Positions 8,474 to 15,676 of a stretch of 27,190 nt of DNA are shown here, one piece after another. The first letter of the stretch is position 1. Each line of letters opens with the position of its first letter. The position numbers were made by a program, and so were the translations under genes. This DNA comes from an uncultured Collinsella sp. (GTDB lineage Bacteria; Actinomycetota; Coriobacteriia; Coriobacteriales; Coriobacteriaceae): the NCBI GenBank assembly GCA_902464565.1, contig CABQJV010000029.1:1-27190 (forward strand). The letters run 5' to 3'. The notes beneath the pieces are model-generated. The model was not told the origin of the DNA. It saw only the letters and a list, made by a program, of their open reading frames with translations, and ran no database searches.

Positions 8474-9432
8474 GCAATGCCCGCTCGACGAAGACCCATA
8501 CGGATCAGGCTGTCACAGACCTGCGGGAACGTCATGTCGTCGGTGTGGCGGATCTCATCCGGATACAGCGACGTATCGGTCATGCCGGGAATGGTATTGG
8601 TCTCGAGGATAACGGGGCCGTCCTCGCTCACGATAAAATCGCTGCGCGAGATGCCCAAGCAACCGAGCGCCCTATGGGCGGCACAGGCTAGCTCCTGGGC
8701 ACGAGCGTAGTTCTCGGGCGAAATCTGCGCCGGAATGCGATGAATGTCTGTAGGGTCGACATACTTCACGTCCAGATCGTAGAACTCGCAGTCCTCGGGC
8801 TTACGGATCTCAACGATCGGCAGGGCGCGCACGTCATCCTCGTCGTATACGCCGACGGTGATCTCGGTACCCTCGATACACTTCTCGACCAGCACTTTGT
8901 CGCCGTACTCAAACGCCTTGGCGATTGCCGCGGGAAGCTCGGAGGGCTCATGGACCAGGGAAATGCCATAGCTGGAACCGTTTACGGCCGGCTTCACAAA
9001 GCAGCACTCGCCACAAACCTCGACGATATGATCGATATCGACTTCATCGCCCACTTCGAGCGCCAGGCCGGGGGCAATGGGAATGCCCGCCTTGGCGTAT
9101 AGGAGCTTCGAGACCTCCTTGTCGGCACCGCAGGCGCTCGCCAGCACACCCGACGCCGTGTAGGGGATACCCAGGGTCTCCATGGCACCCTGCATGGCAC
9201 CATCCTCGCCGCCGGCACCGTGCATGGCGATAAACGCCACGTCAAAGCCGCCGGTCGCCATGGTTACCATAAAATCATCAGCGGCCGTGTCGAGCAGCTC
9301 CACCGAGGTGTAGCCGGCCTCCTTCAGTGCCACCACAACGTTCTTTCCCGAATTGAGCGAGATCTCGCGCTCGGCGGAATGACCGCCCGCCAAGACCGCT
9401 ACGTGCATGTTCTCTAGGCTTTTACCCGGCAT
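8467..9432 (-). CDS. ddl: D-alanine--D-alanine ligase
   Basis: 321 residues from an ATG with GGAGGAG upstream. It joins two D-Ala using ATP to make the terminal dipeptide of peptidoglycan precursors, in the cytoplasm. ATP-grasp features are in order: GGHSAERE near residue 16, HGAGGEDG around 71-78, VKPAVNGSSYG around 146-156, EKCIEGTE, EFYDLDVKY, and the C-terminal metal/substrate motif LETNTIPGMTDTS. The Tyr in the EFYDLDVKY segment, rather than a His, fits a D-Ala-D-Ala enzyme instead of a VanA-type D-Ala-D-Lac ligase. Length is typical. It is the first gene of a two-gene unit with the dinG-like helicase and is divergent from rlmN across 85 bases. Confidence 0.95.
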   Translation of the reverse strand: MPGKSLENMHVAVLAGGHSAEREISLNSGKNVVVALKEAGYTSVELLDTAADDFMVTMATGGFDVAFIAMHGAGGEDGAMQGAMETLGIPYTASGVLASACGADKEVSKLLYAKAGIPIAPGLALEVGDEVDIDHIVEVCGECCFVKPAVNGSSYGISLVHEPSELPAAIAKAFEYGDKVLVEKCIEGTEITVGVYDEDDVRALPIVEIRKPEDCEFYDLDVKYVDPTDIHRIPAQISPENYARAQELACAAHRALGCLGISRSDFIVSEDGPVILETNTIPGMTDTSLYPDEIRHTDDMTFPQVCDSLIRMGLRRAGIAC

Positions 9433-9517
9433 GGGCAGACTCCTCCTCTATAATTTCTGCAGCTGATACCATATTGTAGCGATACCCTCTACGTTTCCCC
9501 AAAATCGAAAGGCTTCC
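9433..9517. promoter_or_regulatory. Divergent ddl / rlmN promoter region
   Basis: Eighty-five bases between divergent starts must hold both promoters unless transcription enters from further away. On the minus strand TACAAT (plus positions 9473-9478) lies 41 bases before the ddl start and is a plausible -10, but the -35 is weak. On the plus strand TATAAT at 9449-9454 is a perfect hexamer, but the matching -35 would fall inside ddl and is poor. The assignments are tentative. Confidence 0.35.
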
Positions 9518-10570
9518 ATGAATCCCAGGACTAAATCTCAGGACATTCGCGACTTGAGCCAAAACGATATTCGCGACCTTGTGGCCGAACTTGGCCAGCC
9601 CGCCTTCCGCGCGAAGCAGCTCATCGAATGGGTCTTCGAGAAGAACGTTTGTTCGTTTGACGATATGACCAACCTTCCCAAGGCTTTCCGCGAGCAGCTT
9701 AAAGAGGCTTTTGCCTTTGACACGCCGACTGAACTAACCAAGCAGGTTTCCAAAGATGGCTCTCGCAAGTATCTGCTCGAGTACCACGACGGCGTTTCCG
9801 TCGAGACTGTCGGTATGCCCCGTCGTAACAAGCTTTCCGGCTGCGTTTCCACCCAGGCTGGCTGTGGCATGGGCTGTGCCTTTTGCGCTACCGGTCTCAA
9901 CGGCCTCAAGCGCTCTCTGACCGCTCAAGAGATCGTCGACCAGGTACTTCATGTATCCAACGACTTTGGCGAGCGCTCCACGAGCGTTGTCTTCATGGGC
10001 CAGGGCGAGCCGTTTGCCAACTACGACGAGGTTCTCAAGGCGCTGCGAATCCTCAACGACCCCGACGGCATCGGTATCGGTGCTCGTCACCTCACCGTCT
10101 CTACCAGTGGCGTTATTCCCGGTATTCGCAAATTTGCCGACATCCCCGAGCAGTTCACGCTTGCCGTTTCCCTGCATTCCGCCATCCAGTCGACGCGCAA
10201 TAAGCTCATGCCCGGTGTTAAGAAGTACACGCTGCTTCGCCTTCACGAGGCGCTTCAGCTCTACACCGAGAAGACTGGCCGCCGCCCGACCTATGAGTAT
10301 GCCATGATCGAAGGCGTCAACGATACGAATCCCGAGATGCAGGCGCTCTGCGACTTCTGCGAGGGAACGTTGTGCCACGTTAACCTGATTCAGCTTAACG
10401 ACATCGAGGGCAGCCCGCTCAAGCCATCGCCGATTCATAAGGTTGAGGATCTTCAGCGTCGCCTTGAGTCTCGTGGCATCGAGACCACGATTCGTAACTC
10501 CCGTGGTAACGATATTGACGCCGCTTGCGGACAGCTGAAGCAGCGCTTCAAAGTTCAGAAGAACGCATAG
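9518..10570 (+). CDS. rlmN: Dual-specificity 23S rRNA / tRNA adenine C2 methyltransferase RlmN
   Basis: 350 residues, ATG preceded by GAAAGG. A radical-SAM enzyme that methylates C2 of A2503 in 23S rRNA and of A37 in some tRNAs. The iron-sulphur motif CGMGCAFC supplies Cys116, Cys120 and Cys123. Cys109, seven residues before it, and Cys337 in the C-terminal AACGQL match the two catalytic cysteines (118 and 355 of E. coli). The SAM-binding region GQGEPFANY and the later STSGVIPGI segment are also typical, which separates it from random radical-SAM proteins. Cfr cannot be excluded by motif alone, but the stand-alone housekeeping context and length favour RlmN. It is transcribed alone, opposite to its neighbours, and ends at a strong terminator. 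Codon choice is richer in T-ending codons than in the flanking genes, which may indicate high expression. Confidence 0.95.
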   Translation: MNPRTKSQDIRDLSQNDIRDLVAELGQPAFRAKQLIEWVFEKNVCSFDDMTNLPKAFREQLKEAFAFDTPTELTKQVSKDGSRKYLLEYHDGVSVETVGMPRRNKLSGCVSTQAGCGMGCAFCATGLNGLKRSLTAQEIVDQVLHVSNDFGERSTSVVFMGQGEPFANYDEVLKALRILNDPDGIGIGARHLTVSTSGVIPGIRKFADIPEQFTLAVSLHSAIQSTRNKLMPGVKKYTLLRLHEALQLYTEKTGRRPTYEYAMIEGVNDTNPEMQALCDFCEGTLCHVNLIQLNDIEGSPLKPSPIHKVEDLQRRLESRGIETTIRNSRGNDIDAACGQLKQRFKVQKNA

Positions 10571-10588
10571 GGGAGTCGCACCCCAAAA

Positions 10589-10604
10589 CGTTTCATGTGA
10601 AACA
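10589..10604 (+). other. parS: Degenerate parS-like site after rlmN
   Basis: The 16 bases CGTTTCATGTGAAACA match the ParB site TGTTTCACGTGAAACA at 14 of 16 positions; the differences are the first base and one base of the central CACGTG. It lies between the rlmN stop and its terminator. ParB binding is possible but weaker than at the perfect sites. Confidence 0.5.
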
Positions 10605-10607
10605 TCG

Positions 10608-10650
10608 AACGGCCCCGGTTGCAGGATATGCAACCGGGGCCGTTTCATTT
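10608..10650 (+). terminator. Rho-independent terminator of rlmN
   Basis: A 16-bp perfect GC-rich stem (10608-10623 with 10629-10644, five-base loop GGATA) is followed by GTTTCATTT. It stands 37 bases after the rlmN stop. Confidence 0.85.
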
Positions 10651-10706
10651 ATTGACCTTAATTTTGAATCAGCTGCTACCTGTCCCATTTTTTTACGGCC
10701 AAAATA

Positions 10707-10742
10707 AGGGGTCCTTGCCTCGTGAATCAGACAAGAACCCCT
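10707..10742 (-). terminator. Terminator of the par operon
   Basis: Arms AGGGGTCCTTG (10707-10717) and CAAGAACCCCT (10732-10742) pair over 11 bp with one wobble. Read on the minus strand the hairpin is followed by TTATTTTGG and, further on, a run of seven T. It lies 28 bases past the stop of the 84-residue gene. Confidence 0.65.
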
Positions 10743-10762
10743 CAAAATATGCTAAGTAATTG

Positions 10763-10774
10763 TTAGGTACCTAA
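10763..10774. repeat. 12-bp palindrome TTAGGTACCTAA, copy 1
   Basis: A perfect palindrome overlapping the stop codon of the 84-residue gene at the end of the par operon. An identical copy, extended to a shared 13-mer GTTAGGTACCTAA, lies at 14268-14279 before jag. Its function is unknown. Confidence 0.6.
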
Positions 10775-11025
10775 TAGCCTACATTTTCCCATTGGTTGCT
10801 AACCCAACCTTGATTAATCTTGGGATTCTTCGTTACCTGAGCAGTGCGCATGGCAACATCCTCTGTCATAACATCCATTTTCTTCTTGGATGTATCGACA
10901 ATATCTTGCGCGCTACGAAGCAAACGACCTCGAAGCTCATCGTCTGTCGCGATCCTATAGCCAGCAAAGGCACTAGCCGCGACAGTCGTCGCCAATGCAA
11001 TCGCAGTAAAAATCTTATTCCTCAT
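10771..11025 (-). CDS. Small membrane-anchored protein coupled to parB, unknown function
   Basis: 84 residues from the ATG at 11023-11025, chosen because AAGGAGG stands five bases upstream; the open frame has six more codons without such a site. Residues 4-24 form a signal anchor (IFTAIALATTVAASAFAGY), followed by a charged, probably helical stretch (DDELRGRLLRSAQDIVDTSK) and a C-terminus rich in Asn, Gln, Trp and Tyr ending ENVGY. The start lies 11 bases inside the 3' end of parB, so translation is coupled to ParB. A terminator follows. The architecture resembles small YtxH-like membrane proteins but no family is claimed. Position suggests a role near ParABS or the nucleoid-membrane interface, which is inference only. 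Confidence 0.8.
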   Translation of the reverse strand: MRNKIFTAIALATTVAASAFAGYRIATDDELRGRLLRSAQDIVDTSKKKMDVMTEDVAMRTAQVTKNPKINQGWVSNQWENVGY

Positions 11026-11920
11026 CTTGGCCTCCTTGATCAAACTGAATCATTTCGCCAAGAATACGAGAGAGCTCTTCCTCGTCTTTAAACTCAATCT
11101 CAATCTTATTCTTTCCACGCGAGCTCTTAACACGCACGTTGGTATTAAAAACCTGACGAAGCACGCGGGCAGCCTTTTTAAAAGACTGAGGCGTTGCAGG
11201 CCTCGGCGTCTTAGGTGTCTCTCCGGCAGAAAACAACGGAGCAAGATTTTCTGTCGCTCTTACGGAAAGGCCCTCTGCAACAACCTTCTCTGCAAGTCGA
11301 ATTCGAGCGTCCTCATAGGGAACTGCAAGAATCGCACGTGCATGACCAGCAGTAAGTTTGCCCTCAAAAATCATCTGCTGAACAACTTCAGGGAGATCGA
11401 GAAGGCGCAGCGAGTTTGTAATTGCAGAGCGTGACTTGCTGACCGCCTTCGACAATGCCTCCTGGGTCATACCGCTGGCATCGATAAGCTGGCGATAGCC
11501 CTTAGCCTCTTCGACGGGATTCAGATCAGAACGCTGAAGGTTTTCGATCAGAGCAAGAGCCAGCATCTCTTCATCATTAACATCTTTAATGATGACAGGC
11601 AGCTCCTCAAGACCAGCAAGCTTTGACGCTTGGTAACGACGCTCACCAGCGATGATCTCATAGCCGTTTCCATGCTTGCGTACCAAAAGCGGCTGCAAGA
11701 CGCCATGTTCTTGGATTGATTCGCTCAACTCACGAAGTTCAGTTTCGTTAAAGTGAATTCGCGGCTGATTAGGGTTGGGAACGATATCCTCAATAGGTAG
11801 TTTTGTTTCAGATGAGGCATTCGAAGCCGATGCAGCCGAACCACCGGTCTCATACTCGGCCTCTGAGACCAAAGCATTGAGTCCACGTCCCAATCCGCCA
11901 CGTTTCTTTACACTAGGCAC
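11015..11920 (-). CDS. parB: Chromosome-partitioning protein ParB
   Basis: 301 residues beginning with a GTG at 11918-11920 that overlaps the parA stop by eight bases; AGAGGTGAT upstream is a strong ribosome binding site. ParB binds parS, uses CTP to clamp and slide on DNA, and loads SMC. The N-terminus KRGGLGRGLNAL is the usual ParA-stimulating segment. The CTPase motif GERRYQA begins at residue 92, and ENLQRSDLNPVEEA and the helix-turn-helix (about 150-178) follow. The C-terminal dimerisation domain follows a Pro/Thr-rich linker and contains KSSRGKNKIEIEF. Three perfect parS sites lie just upstream of parA in this window. Confidence 0.96.
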   Translation of the reverse strand: MPSVKKRGGLGRGLNALVSEAEYETGGSAASASNASSETKLPIEDIVPNPNQPRIHFNETELRELSESIQEHGVLQPLLVRKHGNGYEIIAGERRYQASKLAGLEELPVIIKDVNDEEMLALALIENLQRSDLNPVEEAKGYRQLIDASGMTQEALSKAVSKSRSAITNSLRLLDLPEVVQQMIFEGKLTAGHARAILAVPYEDARIRLAEKVVAEGLSVRATENLAPLFSAGETPKTPRPATPQSFKKAARVLRQVFNTNVRVKSSRGKNKIEIEFKDEEELSRILGEMIQFDQGGQDEE

Positions 11921-12713
11921 GCTTGATCACCTCTTTTGCAAGGTTCATATATGCTTTTGCACCCTTATTTTGAGGTGCATAGGTAATTACCGGTTCTCCA
12001 AAAGACGGAGCTTCAGAGATTTTAACCGTACGGGGGATCAACGTCTTAAACGCCTTATCACCAAAGTACGATTGAACCTCCTCAACAACCTGATTCGATA
12101 GAGAAGTACGCGAGTCATACATGGTCATAAGCACACCGTAGGTGTCTAAGCCCTTGTTCAGACGAGATTTGACCATCTTCATTGACTCAAGCAGCTTCGT
12201 AACGCCCTCGAGTGCGTAATACTCGCACTGGATCGGAATCAAAACGCTGTCTGCTGCGGTCAAAGCGTTGATAGTAAGCAGGCCGAGCGAAGGAGGGCAG
12301 TCAATGAAAATAAAATCAAACTCGTCCTGAATCGGCTCAAGCAAATCTTTGAGACGGGTTTCACGAGCAATTGCGCTTACGAGTTCAATTTCCGCGCCTG
12401 CAAGCTGAATTGTAGCCGGAATTACGAATACCTTTTTGCAATTTGTATCAAGAACAAGCGATTCTGCCGGCACATCATTCAACAATGCATCATAGATGCA
12501 GTGATCAAGGTCTTCTTTTTCAATTCCGAATCCACTGGTGCTGTTTCCCTGCGGATCAAAATCGACAATCAGTGTCTTACGACCCTGCTCACCCAGTGCT
12601 GCTGCAAGGTTTACAGCCGTCGTTGACTTACCGACGCCGCCTTTTTGATTGATGATTGCAATGATACGCGTGTCTTTTGCGCTCTTAGAACGCTTAACGT
12701 CGCGAAATCCCAC
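11913..12713 (-). CDS. parA: Chromosome-partitioning ATPase ParA (Soj)
   Basis: 266 residues, GTG start with AGGAGGG close upstream. The deviant Walker A motif KGGVGKST is at residues 24-31. DFDPQGN follows (A' box), and FIFIDCPPSLGLL is the Walker B region. ParA forms a nucleoid-bound ATPase gradient that moves ParB-parS complexes and, in relatives, regulates DnaA. A 15-residue basic extension (RDVKRSKSAKDTR) precedes the core. The gene leads a unit with parB and a small membrane gene and begins 40 bases from the nearest parS, so ParB spreading could repress it. Position next to dnaA and rsmG is standard. Confidence 0.96.
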   Translation of the reverse strand: MGFRDVKRSKSAKDTRIIAIINQKGGVGKSTTAVNLAAALGEQGRKTLIVDFDPQGNSTSGFGIEKEDLDHCIYDALLNDVPAESLVLDTNCKKVFVIPATIQLAGAEIELVSAIARETRLKDLLEPIQDEFDFIFIDCPPSLGLLTINALTAADSVLIPIQCEYYALEGVTKLLESMKMVKSRLNKGLDTYGVLMTMYDSRTSLSNQVVEEVQSYFGDKAFKTLIPRTVKISEAPSFGEPVITYAPQNKGAKAYMNLAKEVIKRA

Positions 12714-12752
12714 GGTCCCTCCTGGTGTGTATTAAAGCTGTCAAACGGAGGA

Positions 12753-12768
12753 TGTTTCACGTGAAACA
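12753..12768 (+). other. parS: parS centromere site 1
   Basis: A perfect match to the bacterial ParB site TGTTTCACGTGAAACA, 40 bases upstream of the parA start. Confidence 0.95.
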
Positions 12769-12791
12769 TTCCGAATCGATAGCAACCGCCA

Positions 12792-12807
12792 TGTTTCACG
12801 TGAAACA
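12792..12807 (+). other. parS: parS centromere site 2
   Basis: A second perfect TGTTTCACGTGAAACA, starting exactly 39 bases after the first. Confidence 0.95.
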
Positions 12808-12830
12808 CTGCAAGTTGTTAGTATCCATTA

Positions 12831-12846
12831 TGTTTCACGTGAAACA
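12831..12846 (+). other. parS: parS centromere site 3
   Basis: A third perfect TGTTTCACGTGAAACA, again 39 bases after the previous one and one base beyond the rsmG stop codon. Confidence 0.95.
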
Positions 12847-12847
12847 T

Positions 12848-13585
12848 CTAGGCAAGCGGATTCTTCTTTGCCACGCCATTTGCACGAGGCAATGAAACGG
12901 ATGCTGAATGACTCTTCTTAAGAACAATGAACTCCCTGTGACCCAAGCCTTCAGGCAAATCAATTGCGTCATTCAGAAGCAAAGTGAAGCCGCAAATCTT
13001 AGCTGCTGACATGCCGGAAGCAAGCTCCTCATCCGAAGGATTGCCCTTGGTGATAACAAATAGCCCTCCATCCTTCAGGTACGGAGCCGCATACTCAACA
13101 AGAATCGGTAGAGGGGCCAGTGCGCGGGCGGTTACAACGGAGAACTGCTTCTTATGGCTTCGAGCATATTCTTCAAGACGATCATGAACCGCATGAGCAT
13201 GTTTCAATCCAAGAGCATGGACAAAGGAATTAACCGCATCAACCTTCTTGCCAACAGAGTCAATATAAGTAGCTTTACGATGAGTGGTTATGGTTAATGG
13301 AATACCAGGGAAGCCCGCACCTGTTCCCATATCGAGCAAAGCTCCCTCAGGAGCCTTATTGATATAGGGGAGCAAAACAAGTGAGTCGAGGATATGAAGT
13401 ACGGCAGCATCTTCTACGTTAAGAATACGGGTGAGATTGGTTGTCTTATTTGTTTCTAGAACCAAATCCAAATGCTGGATACATTTCCTCAGCTCAATAT
13501 CAGTTACGCTCAAGGAATATTCTTTGCAATAGGAAGTTAGGCGACTCAACATCTCGTCAGCCTGCTGATCGGTAAGTACTAACAA
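12848..13585 (-). CDS. rsmG: 16S rRNA (guanine-N7) methyltransferase RsmG
   Basis: 245 residues from a TTG at 13583-13585, selected because AAGGAG stands exactly six bases upstream; the open frame continues 37 codons further but runs through a terminator. RsmG makes m7G527 in 16S rRNA using SAM. The SAM-binding motif LLDMGTGAGFPGIPL lies at about 83-97. TARALAPLPILVEYAAPYLKDGG is the usual later block, and KGN follows it. The length agrees with the family. It follows an intrinsic terminator downstream of jag, so it is expressed by readthrough or from its own promoter in 13586-13637, where TTGTCA is visible but no good -10. Loss of RsmG is known to give low-level streptomycin resistance in other bacteria. 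Confidence 0.93.
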   Translation of the reverse strand: MLVLTDQQADEMLSRLTSYCKEYSLSVTDIELRKCIQHLDLVLETNKTTNLTRILNVEDAAVLHILDSLVLLPYINKAPEGALLDMGTGAGFPGIPLTITTHRKATYIDSVGKKVDAVNSFVHALGLKHAHAVHDRLEEYARSHKKQFSVVTARALAPLPILVEYAAPYLKDGGLFVITKGNPSDEELASGMSAAKICGFTLLLNDAIDLPEGLGHREFIVLKKSHSASVSLPRANGVAKKNPLA

Positions 13586-13637
13586 CGAAAGCTCCTTTCT
13601 GACAAAAATCAGCGTATCGAGAACTTTTGACAAAAAA

Positions 13638-13662
13638 AAGGGGACGTGGAAACCACGTCCCC
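13638..13662 (-). terminator. Rho-independent terminator of the rpmH-jag operon
   Basis: A perfect 10-bp stem GGGGACGTGG / CCACGTCCCC (13640-13649 with 13653-13662, loop of three) is followed on the minus strand by eight T. It starts about 20 bases after the jag stop. Confidence 0.92.
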
Positions 13663-13682
13663 CTAGCATAAGCTCGAGTAGA

Positions 13683-14252
13683 TTATCGAGCAACAATCAC
13701 CACATGGCGATCAGGGTCAGAACCCTCAGAATGAGTATCGACTGCATCGTTGCCACGAAGTGCAATGTGAACCAGTCGGCGCTCGTAGGCATTCATGGGC
13801 GGAAGCGAAACACTCTTATGAGTGCGGATGGCACGCTCGGCAGCAGACTGAGCCATGGAGGCGACCTTATCCTGACGGCGACTCTTGTATCCCTCGACGT
13901 CCACTACAACCGGATACCTAAAGCCAAGCTTGCGGCTCACCAGCAAAGAGAACATAACCTGAAGAGCATCAAGAGTGCGACCATGACGGCCAATGAGAAC
14001 AGCAAGGTCGGGAGCCGTTATATCCAAAATCAGCTCACCCTCGTCGCCCTCATACTCATCGATAGGAGAGTTGGCGGCATCGAAGTGCGAAAGGATGGAA
14101 CGCAGGATGGAAATCGCAACATCGGCAATGGTGTCGAGCTCCTCATCGGTCAGCTCTTCACCAGCCTTGTAGCGCTGTGCAATCTCGGGATAATCGCCCG
14201 CGACCTGCGGGGCAACCTCCTCAAGCATATCCTCGATGATCTCTTCAGACAT
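13683..14252 (-). CDS. jag: KH/R3H-domain RNA-binding protein Jag (KhpB/EloR)
   Basis: 189 residues from the ATG at 14250-14252, with TTGGAG six bases upstream; a TTG four codons earlier has no site. A KH domain at about 72-140 has the GRHG loop at 88-91 (LIGRHGRTLDALQ). An R3H domain at about 152-189 has NAYERRLVHIAL. The usual Jag_N domain of Firmicutes is absent, replaced by an acidic 60-residue N-terminus (many Glu/Asp). KhpB binds RNA and controls cell elongation and division in streptococci; its position directly after yidC is conserved. It is the last gene of the rpmH operon. Confidence 0.92.
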   Translation of the reverse strand: MSEEIIEDMLEEVAPQVAGDYPEIAQRYKAGEELTDEELDTIADVAISILRSILSHFDAANSPIDEYEGDEGELILDITAPDLAVLIGRHGRTLDALQVMFSLLVSRKLGFRYPVVVDVEGYKSRRQDKVASMAQSAAERAIRTHKSVSLPPMNAYERRLVHIALRGNDAVDTHSEGSDPDRHVVIVAR

Positions 14253-14267
14253 AACGTACTCCAAAAG

Positions 14268-14279
14268 TTAGGTACCTAA
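14268..14279. repeat. 12-bp palindrome TTAGGTACCTAA, copy 2
   Basis: Identical to the copy at 10763-10774. It lies in the gap between yidC and jag, directly before the jag ribosome binding site, so a protein bound there or a short hairpin could affect jag. Confidence 0.6.
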
Positions 14280-14296
14280 ATAAGATTGATATCCCA

Positions 14297-15067
14297 CTAC
14301 TTCTTCTTGTGCGGGCGCGGCTTCTTCTCGCGACGAGTGACCTCAACCTGCAGCGGAGCGTTCTTAAGACGCTCCTCCTCATCGGCCTTCGCCTTGTCGA
14401 TGACCTTCTGCGTCACAAAAATCTGCTGGATAACCTGCCAAGCAGACGAGACGTCGTAGTACAGCAGAACACCAACGGGAAGGCTCCAGCCCATCCAAAG
14501 CATCATGACCGTCATGACAACGGCCATCATACGCATGCTCTGAGCCTGCTGGCCGGTCTGGTTGCGCGACATATAGAGCTGCGGAATCAGGGTCAGGACG
14601 GCAAACAGGATCAGGCAAACCAGCGCAGGCAGTGCAACCATAAAGCCATCGGCAAAGGAAGCGCTCGGCGTGGTGGTCAGGTCGGGCAGGATGTTGAAGA
14701 ACGAGAACGTGCCGTCGTTAAAGTACTGCGGCAGGTTGCGCAGCAATGTAAACAGGGCGAACAGGATAGGCATCTGAATCAGCAGCGGCAGACAGCCAGC
14801 CATGGGGTTGAACTTGTTCTCGCTGTAGAACTTCTGCATCTCCTCGGCCTGACGCTGGGGATCGTCGGCATAGCGCTCCTGGATCTCGAGCATCTTGGGC
14901 TGCAGCACCTGCATGCGAGCCGTCGACTTGGTCGACTTGAGCATAAGCGGCGTCAGCAGCAGACGGATGATGACCACCAGAATGATGATGGACAGGCCCC
15001 AGTCGACCGCAAAGGTCTGGATGAGCTTGAGCAGCTCGAAAAGGATGTTAACGATCCAATCCCACAT
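14297..15067 (-). CDS. yidC: Membrane protein insertase YidC
   Basis: 256 residues, ATG with GGAGGA upstream. YidC/Oxa1 proteins insert and fold membrane proteins alone or with SecYEG. The conserved Arg35 in VVIIRLLLTPLML is the positive charge of the hydrophilic groove. Membrane segments lie at about 23-42, 88-112, 140-165 and 180-205, with the cytoplasmic helical hairpin (AEEMQKFYSENKFNPMAGCLP) between the first two. The C-terminal tail is highly basic (RREKKPRPHKKK), typical of forms that contact the ribosome. There is no lipobox Cys at the N-terminus, unlike Bacillus SpoIIIJ. The short form and its place between yidD and jag are standard. Confidence 0.95.
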   Translation of the reverse strand: MWDWIVNILFELLKLIQTFAVDWGLSIIILVVIIRLLLTPLMLKSTKSTARMQVLQPKMLEIQERYADDPQRQAEEMQKFYSENKFNPMAGCLPLLIQMPILFALFTLLRNLPQYFNDGTFSFFNILPDLTTTPSASFADGFMVALPALVCLILFAVLTLIPQLYMSRNQTGQQAQSMRMMAVVMTVMMLWMGWSLPVGVLLYYDVSSAWQVIQQIFVTQKVIDKAKADEEERLKNAPLQVEVTRREKKPRPHKKK

Positions 15068-15096
15068 GTAAGTTTTCCTCCGATAGCGAGTGCCCG

Positions 15097-15321
15097 CTAG
15101 GGCACAGGGTCATAACCGCCGACGTGCAGGGGATTGCAGCGAGCGATGCGCCTCACGGCAAGCCAGCAGCCTCTCAAAACACCGTGCTTCTCAATCGCCT
15201 GGATGGCGTATTGCGAGCACGTTGGGTAATAAATGCAGGCGTCAGGCAATAAGGGCGAAATAACCTGTTGATATATGCGAATAGGAGCGATGGCAACACG
15301 TCGCAAAACGTGATTGCTCAT
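15097..15321 (-). CDS. yidD: Membrane protein insertion efficiency factor YidD
   Basis: 74 residues. The family motif is complete: IRIYQQVISPLLP near the N-terminus, then YPTCSQYAIQAIEKHG, then RIARCNPLHVGGYDPVP. YidD is a small amphipathic membrane-associated protein that aids YidC-dependent insertion. Its ATG overlaps the rnpA stop in the four bases ATGA (15318-15321), so translation is coupled. Confidence 0.95.
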   Translation of the reverse strand: MSNHVLRRVAIAPIRIYQQVISPLLPDACIYYPTCSQYAIQAIEKHGVLRGCWLAVRRIARCNPLHVGGYDPVP

Positions 15322-15656
15322 CGCTCCTCCCCGGCAACGCCGGCGCGCTTCATAAGCGAACGCAACGCCTTGTCCATCTCCTGCGGCGAGGAAACCCTCG
15401 TCTTGGGAGTTGCAAACAAGATGATGTCATAACCCGCAACGGGAAATCCGCAGCTGCGGGCGGCCTCGCGCATCACACGCTTAGATCGGTTGCGCACGAC
15501 GGCACAACCGAGTCGCTTAGCACCAACGAAGGCGACCCTTCCGGAGTCGCCTTCGCCAACCGATTCACATATGGTCATTCGAATCAGAGGGTGATTGAAA
15601 CGACGCCCCTGACTGAACACATGCTCGAAATCTTGCCGAGACTTAATAGTCTTCAT
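15318..15656 (-). CDS. rnpA: Ribonuclease P protein component
   Basis: 112 residues. The RNA-binding signature AKRLGCAVVRNRSKRVMREA (about 46-65) contains the conserved RNR box. RnpA binds the P RNA and assists 5' maturation of tRNAs. The ATG at 15654-15656 follows rpmH by 20 bases with no visible Shine-Dalgarno sequence, so initiation may rely on coupling to rpmH. The C-terminal extension past RSLMKRAG is short. Confidence 0.94.
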   Translation of the reverse strand: MKTIKSRQDFEHVFSQGRRFNHPLIRMTICESVGEGDSGRVAFVGAKRLGCAVVRNRSKRVMREAARSCGFPVAGYDIILFATPKTRVSSPQEMDKALRSLMKRAGVAGEER

Positions 15657-15676
15657 GCGAGATGTGTGTATCGCTG

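Noticed and set aside
9449..9454. Perfect TATAAT on the plus strand as the rlmN promoter
   Set aside because: No acceptable -35 at 16-18 bases; kept only as a tentative mention in the intergenic entry.
12611..12808. 65-codon open frame containing MFHVKH twice
   Set aside because: The repeated peptide is only the translation of parS sites and the frame overlaps parA.
14268..14279. TTAGGTACCTAA as an attachment-site duplication bracketing a mobile element
   Set aside because: The DNA between the two copies contains only conserved housekeeping genes in standard order, so an integrated element is unlikely.
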